From contig JAIOPP010000036.1 of the NCBI GenBank assembly GCA_021413845.1, positions 1-64,000 of the forward strand: a stretch of 64,000 bases of DNA. Reading direction: 5' to 3'. This DNA is from Planctomycetia bacterium. GTDB lineage: Bacteria > Planctomycetota > Planctomycetia > Pirellulales > PNKZ01. This document shows, in pieces, positions 28,124 to 36,811 of this stretch. Under the pieces are notes generated by a model. The model did not search any database. It was not told the origin of the DNA and saw only the letters and a list, made by a program, of their open reading frames with translations. The position numbers were made by a program, and so were the translations under genes. Each line of letters begins with the position of its first letter. Position 1 is the stretch's first letter.

Positions 28124-28366
28124 TCCGCTTCCCTAGGTGTGTGTCCATAGTATGTCGGCTGCCGCGGCTGATCTCGTTCGGCATCGGCGAACCAGGGGAA
28201 ATGCGTAGGGTTTCCCGGTCGTTCGCTCAGACTCGTTCAGTCTAACCAAATGCGGCTGCCGAACAACTCTAAGCCGCTTGCTAAGTCTATTTATTGCATA
28301 ACACTTGCTCGCCGCTGTAGACTGAATAGTGTTCGACACTTCCAGCCAATTCTCGGCAGCGATTTC

Positions 28367-30391
28367 ATGGCGTCGACGAGCGGTAGCGATTCGTCCGTAG
28401 ATCGGCGCATGATCGGCGACTCGTTCGCGCGATCGCAGCCGACGAACGTACCGCATGCCTCTCAAATTTGGCTCGACGGCGAAGTGCTTTCCTGCGCGTG
28501 TCCCGAGTGCGGCGCGCCGATGTCGATTCGGGTTTGGCTCAGCCTCGCCGAATGTCGGATGTGCGGCGCACAGGTCGAGCTTACGGAAGAGCAAGAGCGG
28601 CTTGCGCGGCAATTGTTAGCCGATCGTGAGTCGTCGAAGGGGCCTCTCCCACCGGCGGCTCGAACTAGCTTGCCGGTCTGGGCGAATCCCGTGGTTCGCG
28701 ATGCCCCTCAGCCGAACCTAAGACCGGTCGAGATTCTTGCGCCGCCGCCCGCGTCGCCGTCACCACCGGCGATGCCGAGTAAAGGTGCAACTCCGCCTCC
28801 TGTGCCGCGGCTCGTCCCGCCGGCGATCCCGAAGCCGCTCATTGCCGAAGTGGTCGACGCGCCCCCGCGGCTGTTGATTGCGCGACCGGCCGACGCTCTC
28901 CCGCTGCCGACACCGCCCGAAGAGGAGAAGCCGCGACTGTTCGGCCGAGGTTGGCTTCAGCACGCGATCGCCGCGCTCGTGAGCCTGATCGTGAACATGA
29001 TGTTCATCATTCTCTTGGGCCTATTCCAGTTTCAGTTTCCGGCGAAGCCCGACCTCGTGATTCTCGAGGTCGACATGAAGCCCGCCCCGGCCGGCGCAGT
29101 CGGGGGCGAAGTCTTTTTGAAGGCCCCTGCCAAACAACCGGCCGTCGCCGAACCGAAAACCAATGCGCCGCTTCAGCCCAATACGAGTGAGAAGCCGCAG
29201 ATGCTCGCAGCGGTAACGGCCATCGAGACGAAAGAGTTGATCGAGAAGCTGCGTCCGGCCATCGAGCCCGCACCGCTTCCTTTGCCGTCGTCGGCGTCGG
29301 GCGGAGGAAGCTTCGCCATCGGTACTTTGCTCGCCGGTCGCGACCAGAGCGTGCGCGCGAAAGTGCTGAATATCGAAGGGGGAACCGAGCGTACCGAGAT
29401 GGCCGTCGCGATGGGATTGAAGTGGATTGCCTCTCATCAGAATCGGGATGGAAGTTGGAGCCTCGATGGCTTTCCGACCGCGGGGGAATGCCGCGGCCGT
29501 TGCGAGCATATCGGTCTCTCCAGCGACACGGCGGGAACGGCCCTCGCGCTCCTGCCGTTTCTGGGGGCGGGGTTCACACATCGGGGCGAGCATGAGTATC
29601 GCGAAACCGTCGACAAGGGCCTCATGTGGCTGGTCTCGCACCAAGAAAAAGATGGCGACTTGCGAGGCCCAGGGGGCGGTCGCATGTATTCCCATGGTCA
29701 GGCGGCGATTGCGCTTTGTGAAGCGTATGCCTTGACGCACGATTCTAAATTGCGAGAGCCGGCTCAGAAGGCGATCGATTTCATCGTCAAGGCACAGCAC
29801 GCGCGCGGCGGTTGGCGCTATTCCCCGGGCGAGGCAGGCGACACCAGCGTCGTCGGCTGGCAGATTATGGCCTTGCGCAGTGCTCAAATGGCGAAGTTGA
29901 ACGTGCCCGACGCGGTCTTGAGAAAGAGCGACCTGTTTCTCGCGTCGGTACAAGCGAGCACATCGCAAGGACGGTTCTCGTACATGCCCGGCTCCCACAT
30001 TAGCGAAGTCATGACCGCCGAAGGCTTGCTCTGTCGATTGTACTCAGGCTGGAGAACGAATTTCCCGCCGCTCGTCAACGGCGTCGATTGGCTGCTGAAG
30101 AGCCATCTGCCGACCGCCGAGAACATCAACATGTATTACTGTTACTACGCCACGCAAGTCATGCATCACATCGGCGGCGATCGCTGGAAAAAGTGGAACG
30201 AGCGCACGCGCAAGGTGCTTGTGGAATTGCAAGCGACGGAAGGACACATGGCGGGAAGCTGGGCGCCGATGGAAATACACGACCGCGTCGGCGGACGGCT
30301 TTATATGACGGCGCTCGCGGTCTGTACTCTCGAGGTCTACTACCGGCACTTACCGCTGTATAAAAACGCGGTGACGATGCAAGGGAAATGA
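28367..30391 (+). CDS. Zinc-ribbon, membrane-anchored prenyltransferase/squalene-oxidase-repeat protein
   Basis: A 674-residue protein started at the ATG at 28367. A zinc ribbon (CACPECG and CRMCG, about 42-68) is followed by a long Pro-rich linker, one membrane helix (IVNMMFIILLGLFQFQFP, about 209-226), a variable region and a C-terminal alpha/alpha toroid with repeated GLKWIASHQNRDGSW-type units (from about 345). It lacks the DxDD motif of squalene-hopene cyclases, so the fold is probably used for binding or display rather than cyclisation. The orientation suggests a cytoplasmic zinc ribbon and a periplasmic toroid. It overlaps the next gene by four bases. Function unknown. Confidence 0.82.
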   Translation: MASTSGSDSSVDRRMIGDSFARSQPTNVPHASQIWLDGEVLSCACPECGAPMSIRVWLSLAECRMCGAQVELTEEQERLARQLLADRESSKGPLPPAARTSLPVWANPVVRDAPQPNLRPVEILAPPPASPSPPAMPSKGATPPPVPRLVPPAIPKPLIAEVVDAPPRLLIARPADALPLPTPPEEEKPRLFGRGWLQHAIAALVSLIVNMMFIILLGLFQFQFPAKPDLVILEVDMKPAPAGAVGGEVFLKAPAKQPAVAEPKTNAPLQPNTSEKPQMLAAVTAIETKELIEKLRPAIEPAPLPLPSSASGGGSFAIGTLLAGRDQSVRAKVLNIEGGTERTEMAVAMGLKWIASHQNRDGSWSLDGFPTAGECRGRCEHIGLSSDTAGTALALLPFLGAGFTHRGEHEYRETVDKGLMWLVSHQEKDGDLRGPGGGRMYSHGQAAIALCEAYALTHDSKLREPAQKAIDFIVKAQHARGGWRYSPGEAGDTSVVGWQIMALRSAQMAKLNVPDAVLRKSDLFLASVQASTSQGRFSYMPGSHISEVMTAEGLLCRLYSGWRTNFPPLVNGVDWLLKSHLPTAENINMYYCYYATQVMHHIGGDRWKKWNERTRKVLVELQATEGHMAGSWAPMEIHDRVGGRLYMTALAVCTLEVYYRHLPLYKNAVTMQGK

Positions 30392-31344
30392 GTGCCGCTC
30401 CGGAGCCGTCGCCGGAGGAGAAGTCTCTGTCGAGCATCGCGGCTCCGCATGCTCCGGTCTCGCCGTGGCGCGGTTGGATTCCGTTGTGGCTCCTATCGCT
30501 CGGCGTTGCGAGTTCGCCGCTGCTGCCGTTCGGCTATCCGACCGATCGGCCTCGCTGGGAGCTGGCGTGGCTCTACGTGTTCGCGTTCTTCGGCGCAATG
30601 AAGTGGCTCACGTGGCGTCGAACCACGGCTCCGGCGGCATCGCGGCTCCGTCACCTCGGATACTTGATTGCTTGGCCGGGGCTCGATGCTCCGACGTTCC
30701 TTAGGAGTACGGCTGCTCGCAACTCCGTCGTCGATCCGCGCGAAGGAGTCGTCGCGTTCGGCAAGATATTCTTAGGGGCGACGCTGTTTTGGGTAGCGGC
30801 TCGTTGCGTTCCGCCCGACTGGCCGATCGTGCAAAGCTGGGTCGGCCTCACGGGACTCGCGATCGGTCTGCTCGGCGGCTTTTTTCATTTGCTGAGTTGG
30901 CTTTGGCGCGCCGGCGGAATCGATGCCCAGCGTTTGATGATCGCGCCGCTGAGGTCGGTGAGCTTGGCGGAGTTTTGGGGGCGCCGGTGGAATACGGCCT
31001 TTCACGATTTCGTTCGTCGCTTCGTGTACCAGCCGATTGCGTTGCGCTTCGGCTCGCTGAGCGGCACCACCGGCGTGTTTCTCTTCAGCGGCGTATTGCA
31101 CGACGCGGTTCTTTCGCTTCCCGCCCAAGGCGGATACGGCCGACCGACTCTGTACTTTCTAATCCAACTCGTCGGGCTCGGCTGCGAACGCTCGTCCCTC
31201 GGACGACGGGTGCGCCTCGGCCATGGCTTGCGCGGTCGCATATTCACGGCGCTCGTCGTCGTCGGGCCCGTCGGGTTGTTGTTTCACCGGCCGTTCGTCG
31301 AGCACATCTGGTTGCCGTTCATGCAAGCCGCGGGTGCGTTATAG
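30388..31344 (+). CDS. MBOAT / wax-synthase-like membrane acyltransferase
   Basis: A 318-residue polytopic protein beginning in an ATGA overlap with the toroid gene. The conserved core has SLAEFWGRRWNTAFHDF (about 191-207) and the membrane histidine motif FSGVLHDAVLSLPAQGGYG (about 232-250), as in the MBOAT_2 / wax synthase group, where Asn and His are the catalytic pair. These enzymes transfer acyl groups to alcohols, sugars or glycans; the acceptor here is unknown. Coupling to the toroid protein suggests that the two work together on an envelope component, which is inference. Confidence 0.75.
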   Translation: MSAAPEPSPEEKSLSSIAAPHAPVSPWRGWIPLWLLSLGVASSPLLPFGYPTDRPRWELAWLYVFAFFGAMKWLTWRRTTAPAASRLRHLGYLIAWPGLDAPTFLRSTAARNSVVDPREGVVAFGKIFLGATLFWVAARCVPPDWPIVQSWVGLTGLAIGLLGGFFHLLSWLWRAGGIDAQRLMIAPLRSVSLAEFWGRRWNTAFHDFVRRFVYQPIALRFGSLSGTTGVFLFSGVLHDAVLSLPAQGGYGRPTLYFLIQLVGLGCERSSLGRRVRLGHGLRGRIFTALVVVGPVGLLFHRPFVEHIWLPFMQAAGAL

Positions 31345-31460
31345 CCTTGCGGGGCGGGGTTAAAAAACGGTTGATAATCCGCTCCGGAAGCTTGCGGCAG
31401 GGCGTGGCTCTTGCGATGCTGTCGGCATTCGGATCGTCTCACCGTCTTGGAGAATCACGC

Positions 31461-32912
31461 ATGGCCCGTTCTCGTTCCGCAAAGCAAACCTCGTCGCGTC
31501 CGTCGCGCCGCGACTTCTTGAAGACCTCGGCCGTCGTCGGCTCCGGATTCTTCATCGCCGATAGCTACGCTCAGGTTCCCTCGAAGTCGGCCAACGAACG
31601 GGTGCGTCTCGCGTGCATCGGCGTCGGCGGCAAAGGGGGCAGCGACACCGATCAAGCCGCCGACTTGTGCGATCTGGTTGCCTTGTGCGACTGCGACGAA
31701 AACACTTTAAACGGCAAGGCCAAAGCGCTCGCCACGAAAGACAAACGCTTCGCCGATGCCAAGCTCTACACCGACTACCGCAAGCTGTTCGACGAAGTCG
31801 GCAAGAGCATCGACGCCGTGACGATCAGCACGCCCGACCACACGCACGCCGGCCCGGCGATGCGCGCCTTGAAGTCGGGCATTCATACCTACGTGCAAAA
31901 GCCGTTGTCACACACGGTGTTCGAGGCTCGCATCATGCGCGAGACGGCCGCCGAGAAGAAACTCGTGACGCAGATGGGGAACCAAGGTTCCGCCGAGAAT
32001 GGTTTGCGCGAAGCGGTCGAGGTGATTCAATCGGGCGCGATCGGACCGGTGCGAGAAGCCCATATCTGGACGAACCGACCGATTTGGCCGCAAGCTCCCG
32101 ACGTCATGGCGCGACCGGACTACACCGACGAAATCCCTAAGACACTCGACTGGGAATCGTTCATCGGCCCGGCGCCGATGCGTCCGTATGTCGCTCGGTA
32201 TCGCAACACCGAAGGCCCGCTCAAAGGGAAGAACGTCTATCATTCGTTCGCTTGGCGGGGTTGGTTGGACTACGGCACCGGCGCGCTCGGCGACATGGGG
32301 TGCCACACCGCGAACATGACGTTCCGGGCCTTGAAGCTCGGTTCGCCGATCAGCGTCGAAGCGCAAGCGCTCGACGTCAACGGCGAGACGTTCCCAAGTG
32401 CATCGACCGTCACGTTTCAATTCCCGGCACGCGGCGACATGCCGGCCTGTAAGGTCGTGTGGTACGAAGGCAAAGTGAAAGATAAGGAAGGGAAGCTCGT
32501 CAAGAATCTGCCGACGCCGGAACTGCTCCAAGGCGAAACTCCGCCGGGAAGCGGATCGCTGTTGGTCGGCGATAAGGGAACGTTATATTCCCCGAACGAC
32601 TACGGTGCGGCCTACGTGCTCTATCCGAAAAAGGAATTCGTCGGATATCAAAAGCCATCGCCGACGATTCCGCGCAACGGCGGCGGCGACAAAGGGATGA
32701 AGCAAGAATGGGTTACTGCGATCCAAGGGGGCCCGGCCACTTACTCCGGTTTCGATGTGGCGGGCATGCTCACCGAGTTCATCTTGCTCGGCAACGTCGC
32801 CGTGCGCACCGGCAAGAAGCTCGAATGGGACGGCCCAGGCTGCAAGGTGACGAACTGTCCCGAGGCCGAGCAATATATCCGCAAGGAATATCGCAAGGGC
32901 TGGGAGTTGTAA
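31461..32912 (+). CDS. Tat-exported Gfo/Idh/MocA-family oxidoreductase
   Basis: A 483-residue NAD(P)-dependent dehydrogenase-like protein. I chose the ATG at 31461 because the Tat signal follows directly (SRRDFLKTSAVVGSGFFIA, about 21-39). The Rossmann fold starts at RLACIGVGGKGG (about 53) and the catalytic region has the EKP-like YVQKPLSHT. The DYGTGALGDMGCH segment and C-terminal insertions are those of planctomycete Gfo/Idh/MocA paralogues. Substrate unknown, probably a sugar or sugar derivative. It ends at a strong bidirectional terminator. Confidence 0.88.
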   Translation: MARSRSAKQTSSRPSRRDFLKTSAVVGSGFFIADSYAQVPSKSANERVRLACIGVGGKGGSDTDQAADLCDLVALCDCDENTLNGKAKALATKDKRFADAKLYTDYRKLFDEVGKSIDAVTISTPDHTHAGPAMRALKSGIHTYVQKPLSHTVFEARIMRETAAEKKLVTQMGNQGSAENGLREAVEVIQSGAIGPVREAHIWTNRPIWPQAPDVMARPDYTDEIPKTLDWESFIGPAPMRPYVARYRNTEGPLKGKNVYHSFAWRGWLDYGTGALGDMGCHTANMTFRALKLGSPISVEAQALDVNGETFPSASTVTFQFPARGDMPACKVVWYEGKVKDKEGKLVKNLPTPELLQGETPPGSGSLLVGDKGTLYSPNDYGAAYVLYPKKEFVGYQKPSPTIPRNGGGDKGMKQEWVTAIQGGPATYSGFDVAGMLTEFILLGNVAVRTGKKLEWDGPGCKVTNCPEAEQYIRKEYRKGWEL

Positions 32913-32946
32913 GCCACGATCGTCGATCGTTTCGCGACATCAATAA

Positions 32947-32990
32947 AAAGGGAGGAAGAGGCGAACTGCCGCTTCCTCCCTTTCTTTTTT
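32947..32990 (+). terminator. Strong rho-independent terminator, probably bidirectional
   Basis: Perfect 12-bp arms (32947-32958 with 32972-32983) around a 13-nt loop, then CTTTTTTT on the plus strand; the A-rich left side gives T residues on the minus strand too. It lies between the convergent oxidoreductase and glutathione peroxidase-like genes. Confidence 0.85.
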
Positions 32991-33011
32991 TACTAACGGA
33001 ACGCCGGGCGA

Positions 33012-33569
33012 TTACTTCTTCGCCAGTTCCTTTTCGATCGCCGCGATGACTTCCGGCGCGTCAGGGCTCACGCCCGTCTTGAAGCGAGCCACGACTTCGC
33101 CGTTGCGACCGATCAAGAACTTCTCGAAGTTCCAGCCGATCGGGCCGGGGAACTTCGATTCCTTCGTGATGTACGCATAGAGCGGGCAAATGCCGTCACC
33201 CTTGACGACGACCTTCGACAACATATCGAATTCGACGCCGTAGTTCGACTTGCAGAAGGTCGCGATCTCGGCATCGCTGCCCGGCTCTTGCGCGCCGAAC
33301 TCGTTGGCCGGCACCCCGACGACGGCGAGCCCTTCGCCGGCGTATTTCTTGTGCAAGGATTGGAGTTGTTCATATTGCGGAGTGGCGCCGCAAGCGCTGG
33401 CGACGTTCACCAGCAGCACGACCTTCCCTTGATATTGCGACAGCTTGACCGGCTTGCCGGTGAGCGACTTCATTTCGAAGTTGAGACTGGCAGGCACTTT
33501 GTCGGCTCCTTGAGCTGCTGCGGCAAGACAGGACAGCAAACAGACGGCGATGGAAAAGCGAAAAGACAT
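33012..33569 (-). CDS. Exported glutathione peroxidase-like thiol peroxidase
   Basis: A 185-residue protein started at the ATG at 33569, preceded by GGAG; a signal peptide (MSFRFSIAVCLLSCLAAAAQ) places it outside the cytoplasm. The peroxidatic Cys lies in NVASACGATPQY (about 59), a second Cys in ATFCKSNYGVEF is positioned like the resolving Cys of thioredoxin-dependent GPx enzymes, and the Trp/Asn pair is in GWNFEKFL. The usual NQF(G) glutamine of the catalytic tetrad is replaced: the sequence reads VPANEFGAQEPG. Likely reduces hydroperoxides with a thioredoxin-like donor. Confidence 0.9.
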   Translation of the reverse strand: MSFRFSIAVCLLSCLAAAAQGADKVPASLNFEMKSLTGKPVKLSQYQGKVVLLVNVASACGATPQYEQLQSLHKKYAGEGLAVVGVPANEFGAQEPGSDAEIATFCKSNYGVEFDMLSKVVVKGDGICPLYAYITKESKFPGPIGWNFEKFLIGRNGEVVARFKTGVSPDAPEVIAAIEKELAKK

Positions 33570-33680
33570 TCGTAAATACTCCGAGTCTAAGCGTGGAAGG
33601 AAACCCCGAGGCGGGACCGTTACGTTACTTGCTCCGGCATGGCGAATCAACACTCCGCGCGGAGTATCGGGACCGCATTA

Positions 33681-34691
33681 TCAAACCATTTCGCACGCCG
33701 TGAGCAGCGCCGTTTGCACGGCAAGATCATGGTCGAGCGAGTAGTCGGGCGTTTTCCTACCGGACGCAACGGCGACGAACTCCCGTAAATCACGGATCTG
33801 CAGCGTCGCTTGCGGAAGCGGGAGTCGTTCCCAAGTCGAGGCTCCGCGCGCGAGAATATCGAGCGGTTGCATGGCCTCGTTCGTGAGATGTCCGGACCCG
33901 AGATGCGGAATAATGAGCGCTCCCTCGGTGCCGTAAACTTCGACTCGTCGCTGATCGGGCGTGACTTCGAGCGCCGGAACTTCGACGATGCCGACGGCGC
34001 GCTCGAAGCCGAAGATCGCGGTGCCGGTGTCTATGAAATCATTTGTAGAGGCGGCACTTTGCGTCGGATGATAGTGCCCGACGATCGACTTTACTTCGCG
34101 CGGCGGACCGAGCAGCGCGCACATGAAGTCGATCAGATGCCCGGCCATCTCGAAGAAAATCCCGCCGCGATAGCGGCCGAGCGTAGCGACGTGCTCGTCG
34201 TAAAGTCGCAGGTCTTTCGGGAGCCGGCCGCGAAATTCGTAGATGTGCCCGAGGTCGCCGCGACGAGCGCGCTTGAGCATTTCTTCGACCGCCGACATGT
34301 AGCGAAAAAGATAGATCAGTTGCAGGTGCAAATTTTTGCGTCGCGCGAGTTCGTAAACATCTCGCATTTCGTCGAGCTTACAGCCGGCAGGCTTTTCCAG
34401 AAGCACAGGCAAGTTGCGCTCGAGCGCCATTCGCGCGTACGAAAGATTCTCGGAGATCATTCCCTCGACGACGACGCCGTCGAGCTGTTGATCGAGTAAG
34501 TCCGCCGGCCTCGCGAACACCCGCAGGCCCGGAAACAACGAACTCCATTCGATTCGCCGACGTTCGGAAACTACCGGATCGGGATCCCACACGCCGCATA
34601 GCTCGAACTCGTCCGGGTGCGCCGCGATTTGCTGCGCGAGCCCAGGAGCGTGAACATGCCACATGCCGAGCATCACTAGACGAAACGGCAT
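33681..34691 (-). CDS. Gfo/Idh/MocA-family oxidoreductase
   Basis: A 336-residue cytoplasmic dehydrogenase-like protein without signal peptide. The Rossmann start is unusual (FRLVMLGMWHVHAPGLAQQI), with GMWHVHAPG in place of a plain GxGxxG loop. The catalytic EKP is present in LLEKPAGCKLDE (about 96-107) and the second domain has GGIFFEMAGHLIDFM, where the histidine is the usual catalytic residue. Substrate unknown. It starts 35 bases after nadA and is probably cotranscribed with it. Confidence 0.87.
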   Translation of the reverse strand: MPFRLVMLGMWHVHAPGLAQQIAAHPDEFELCGVWDPDPVVSERRRIEWSSLFPGLRVFARPADLLDQQLDGVVVEGMISENLSYARMALERNLPVLLEKPAGCKLDEMRDVYELARRKNLHLQLIYLFRYMSAVEEMLKRARRGDLGHIYEFRGRLPKDLRLYDEHVATLGRYRGGIFFEMAGHLIDFMCALLGPPREVKSIVGHYHPTQSAASTNDFIDTGTAIFGFERAVGIVEVPALEVTPDQRRVEVYGTEGALIIPHLGSGHLTNEAMQPLDILARGASTWERLPLPQATLQIRDLREFVAVASGRKTPDYSLDHDLAVQTALLTACEMV

Positions 34692-34726
34692 GCAACGACC
34701 TGCTAAATCGAGATCGAGGAACGGAT

Positions 34727-35866
34727 TTACTTAACGTTGAGCATGCGCTCGAGCGCGGTCAGCGACCAGCGAGTCGTGGCGTCGTCGACCCGTACGATAT
34801 TCACCGGCGTACCGGCGGCGAGATTTTCCAAGCTCCAGCAAAGATGTGCTAAGTCGATGCGGTACATCGTGGCGCACATGCAGACGAACGGCGAGAGAAA
34901 ATAAATCTCTTGCTCGGGATGTTCTTGCTTGAGCCGATTGACGAGATGCAGTTCGGTGCCGATCACCCACTTCGTTCCCGGCGGTGCGGCTTCCACTTCT
35001 TTGATGATCTTTCCGGTCGAGCCGTAGACGTCGGCCATGGCGACGACCTCGCGCGGACACTCCGGATGCACTAGCACTTTGATGCCGGGATGCTTGGCGC
35101 GGAACAGGTCGACATGCTCCGGCTTGAACACGGCATGCACGCTACAGTGCCCTTGCCAAAGGAGAACCTTCGAGTTGCGGATCGCGTCGGCCGTATTGCC
35201 GCCGAGTTCTTCCGCATGCGGATTCCAGACCGGCATTCGCTCCAGCGGAATTCCCATCGCGAAAGCCGTGTTGCGGCCGAGATGCTGGTCGGGGAAGAAC
35301 AGGACGCGGCTGGTGCGTGCGAAGGCCCATTTCAAGACGGCCGCGGCATTGCTCGACGTGCAGACGATGCCCCCATGTTTGCCGCAAAACGCTTTCAGCG
35401 AGGCCGCCGAGTTGATGTAGGTGACGGGCGTGATGTCGCCGGTGTCGATCAACTCGCCGAGTTCTTCCCAAGCCGATTCGACTTGCTCGATGCCTGCCAT
35501 ATCGGCCATCGAGCAGCCGGCGGCCATGTCGGGCAACACGACCGGCACGCGCTCGCCGGCGCGCTCGGCAAGTCGCTCCGGGCGATTGACGAGCATGTCG
35601 GCGGTTTCGGCCATGAAGTGAACGCCGCAAAACGCGATCTGCCGGCAAGCGGTGTTCTCCGCCGCCATCTGGCTTAGCTGATAGCTATCGCCGGTGAGGT
35701 CGGCCAGCGCGATCACTTCGTCTTGCTGGTAGTGATGGCCGAGGATCAAGAGCTGTTTACCGAGGTCCGCCTTCACGGCGCGAATCCGCTCCGTGAGCGT
35801 CTCGTTGTCGAGCGACTTATACGGCTTCAGCTCGTAAGCGGGGGCCTCGGCGGCAGGTGCAGACAC
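34727..35866 (-). CDS. nadA: Quinolinate synthase NadA
   Basis: A 379-residue iron-sulphur enzyme that condenses iminoaspartate and dihydroxyacetone phosphate to quinolinate in de novo NAD synthesis. It begins at a GTG (35866) with GAGG ten bases upstream. The three cluster cysteines lie in IAFCGVHFMAETA (C80), GGIVCTSSNA and SPFVCMCATMYR. LGHHYQQDEV and the final NIVRVDD are family segments. Slightly longer than the usual 300-370 residues. No nadB or nadC is adjacent. A good -10 box lies about 70 bases upstream. Confidence 0.95.
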   Translation of the reverse strand: MSAPAAEAPAYELKPYKSLDNETLTERIRAVKADLGKQLLILGHHYQQDEVIALADLTGDSYQLSQMAAENTACRQIAFCGVHFMAETADMLVNRPERLAERAGERVPVVLPDMAAGCSMADMAGIEQVESAWEELGELIDTGDITPVTYINSAASLKAFCGKHGGIVCTSSNAAAVLKWAFARTSRVLFFPDQHLGRNTAFAMGIPLERMPVWNPHAEELGGNTADAIRNSKVLLWQGHCSVHAVFKPEHVDLFRAKHPGIKVLVHPECPREVVAMADVYGSTGKIIKEVEAAPPGTKWVIGTELHLVNRLKQEHPEQEIYFLSPFVCMCATMYRIDLAHLCWSLENLAAGTPVNIVRVDDATTRWSLTALERMLNVK

Positions 35867-36176
35867 TCGAAATGATCCTCAAGGGGGAGATGACGGCTCG
35901 CGAACTCGGTTCGCCGAGCGACCAACTTCACTCGTATTATAGTCTTCCATCGCCGGCGGGGCCGGCCGCTGCCGAAACGACGTAAATCCGGGGCTTTTTC
36001 CCGACTCTCTCGCCGCAGCAACTCGCCGCGGTACGCAAGCGGCGACGTTACCGACTTCGTTATCGGAAAATCCGGCGTCTTGAGCAAAGTCTGCCGCCTG
36101 CCGATCCGATGAACAACGATGACGGCTTCTCCGGCGCGTAGGTTCGCGATCGCTGCCGTTGCAGGCAGCAATAGCT
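35867..36176. other. Divergent intergenic region between nadA and the FliN-like gene
   Basis: 310 bases with no convincing gene. It holds a TATAAT box for the minus strand (35936-35941) and the GTG-proximal ribosome binding site of nadA. No clear promoter for the plus-strand gene can be named. Confidence 0.4.
35936..35941 (-). promoter_or_regulatory. Perfect -10 box upstream of nadA
   Basis: TATAAT on the minus strand, about 70 bases before the nadA start. No good -35 box is seen at the right distance, so an activator or a weak promoter would be needed. Confidence 0.35.
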
Positions 36177-36665
36177 ATGTCCGACGAAAATCTTCTGACC
36201 GAAGCGGATCTCGCGGCGCTCCAAGCGTCTGCCGTGGGAAGCGCCGTGCTTGATGAAGGAGTCCGAGTCTCCGCGGAAAAGCCGGCGGGGGTGCTGCGCG
36301 GCGACGACGCCGTTCGGGCCGTGGCGAAAGCGGCTGAAACGATTGAGGCGGAGACGCACCCCGCGCACGCAGCACCGGCTACGGCCGAGAGTCTTTCGAA
36401 CTACACCAAGAATCTCTTGCGGATTCGGGTGCCGGTGATGGTCACGTTGGCGCGAAAGAAACAGCGCGTGTCGAGCATCATCGAGCTGGGGCCCGGCACC
36501 ATCCTGCAGTTTCAAAAATCGTGCGAGCAACTGCTCGAGATCGAAGTCAACGGCCATGAGATCGGGCAAGGAGAAGCGGTCAAAGTCGGCGACAAGTTCG
36601 GCCTTCGCGTCTCGAATCTCACGCTGCCCGGCGAGCGGTTCAAAGCGATCGGCAAAGACGAATAG
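36177..36665 (+). CDS. Orphan FliN/FliM-type (SpoA domain) protein
   Basis: A 162-residue protein started at the ATG at 36177. The first 80 residues are acidic and Ala-rich. The C-terminal SpoA domain runs from LLRIRVPVMVTLARKKQRV (about 82) through GTILQFQKSCEQLLEIEVNG to GDKFGLRVSNL, closely following FliN of the flagellar switch C-ring. No flagellar or type III secretion gene is nearby, so it may serve a motor encoded elsewhere or another complex. It leads a plus-strand run with the amidotransferase, moeA and lnt. Confidence 0.85.
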   Translation: MSDENLLTEADLAALQASAVGSAVLDEGVRVSAEKPAGVLRGDDAVRAVAKAAETIEAETHPAHAAPATAESLSNYTKNLLRIRVPVMVTLARKKQRVSSIIELGPGTILQFQKSCEQLLEIEVNGHEIGQGEAVKVGDKFGLRVSNLTLPGERFKAIGKDE

Positions 36666-36811
36666 TGCCGCTCAGCGCCGGTAATTCGGCGCGCCGCCCC
36701 CTAGAAGCCGCGCCTCTCGCGGCGGTAAAATAGCTTTCGTTCACTGAACCGACGCGCATGCCAGGTGTCGTGTACATTGGCTCCCAGTACGATGCTCCGG
36801 CCGTGCCCGAC

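Noticed and set aside
28367-30391. Squalene-hopene cyclase
   Set aside because: Only the toroid repeats are shared; the DxDD catalytic motif is absent and the protein has a zinc ribbon and a central membrane helix.
30789-31460. Upstream extension of the Tat-exported oxidoreductase frame by about 220 codons
   Set aside because: It overlaps the MBOAT gene in another frame; the Tat signal begins at the ATG at 31461.
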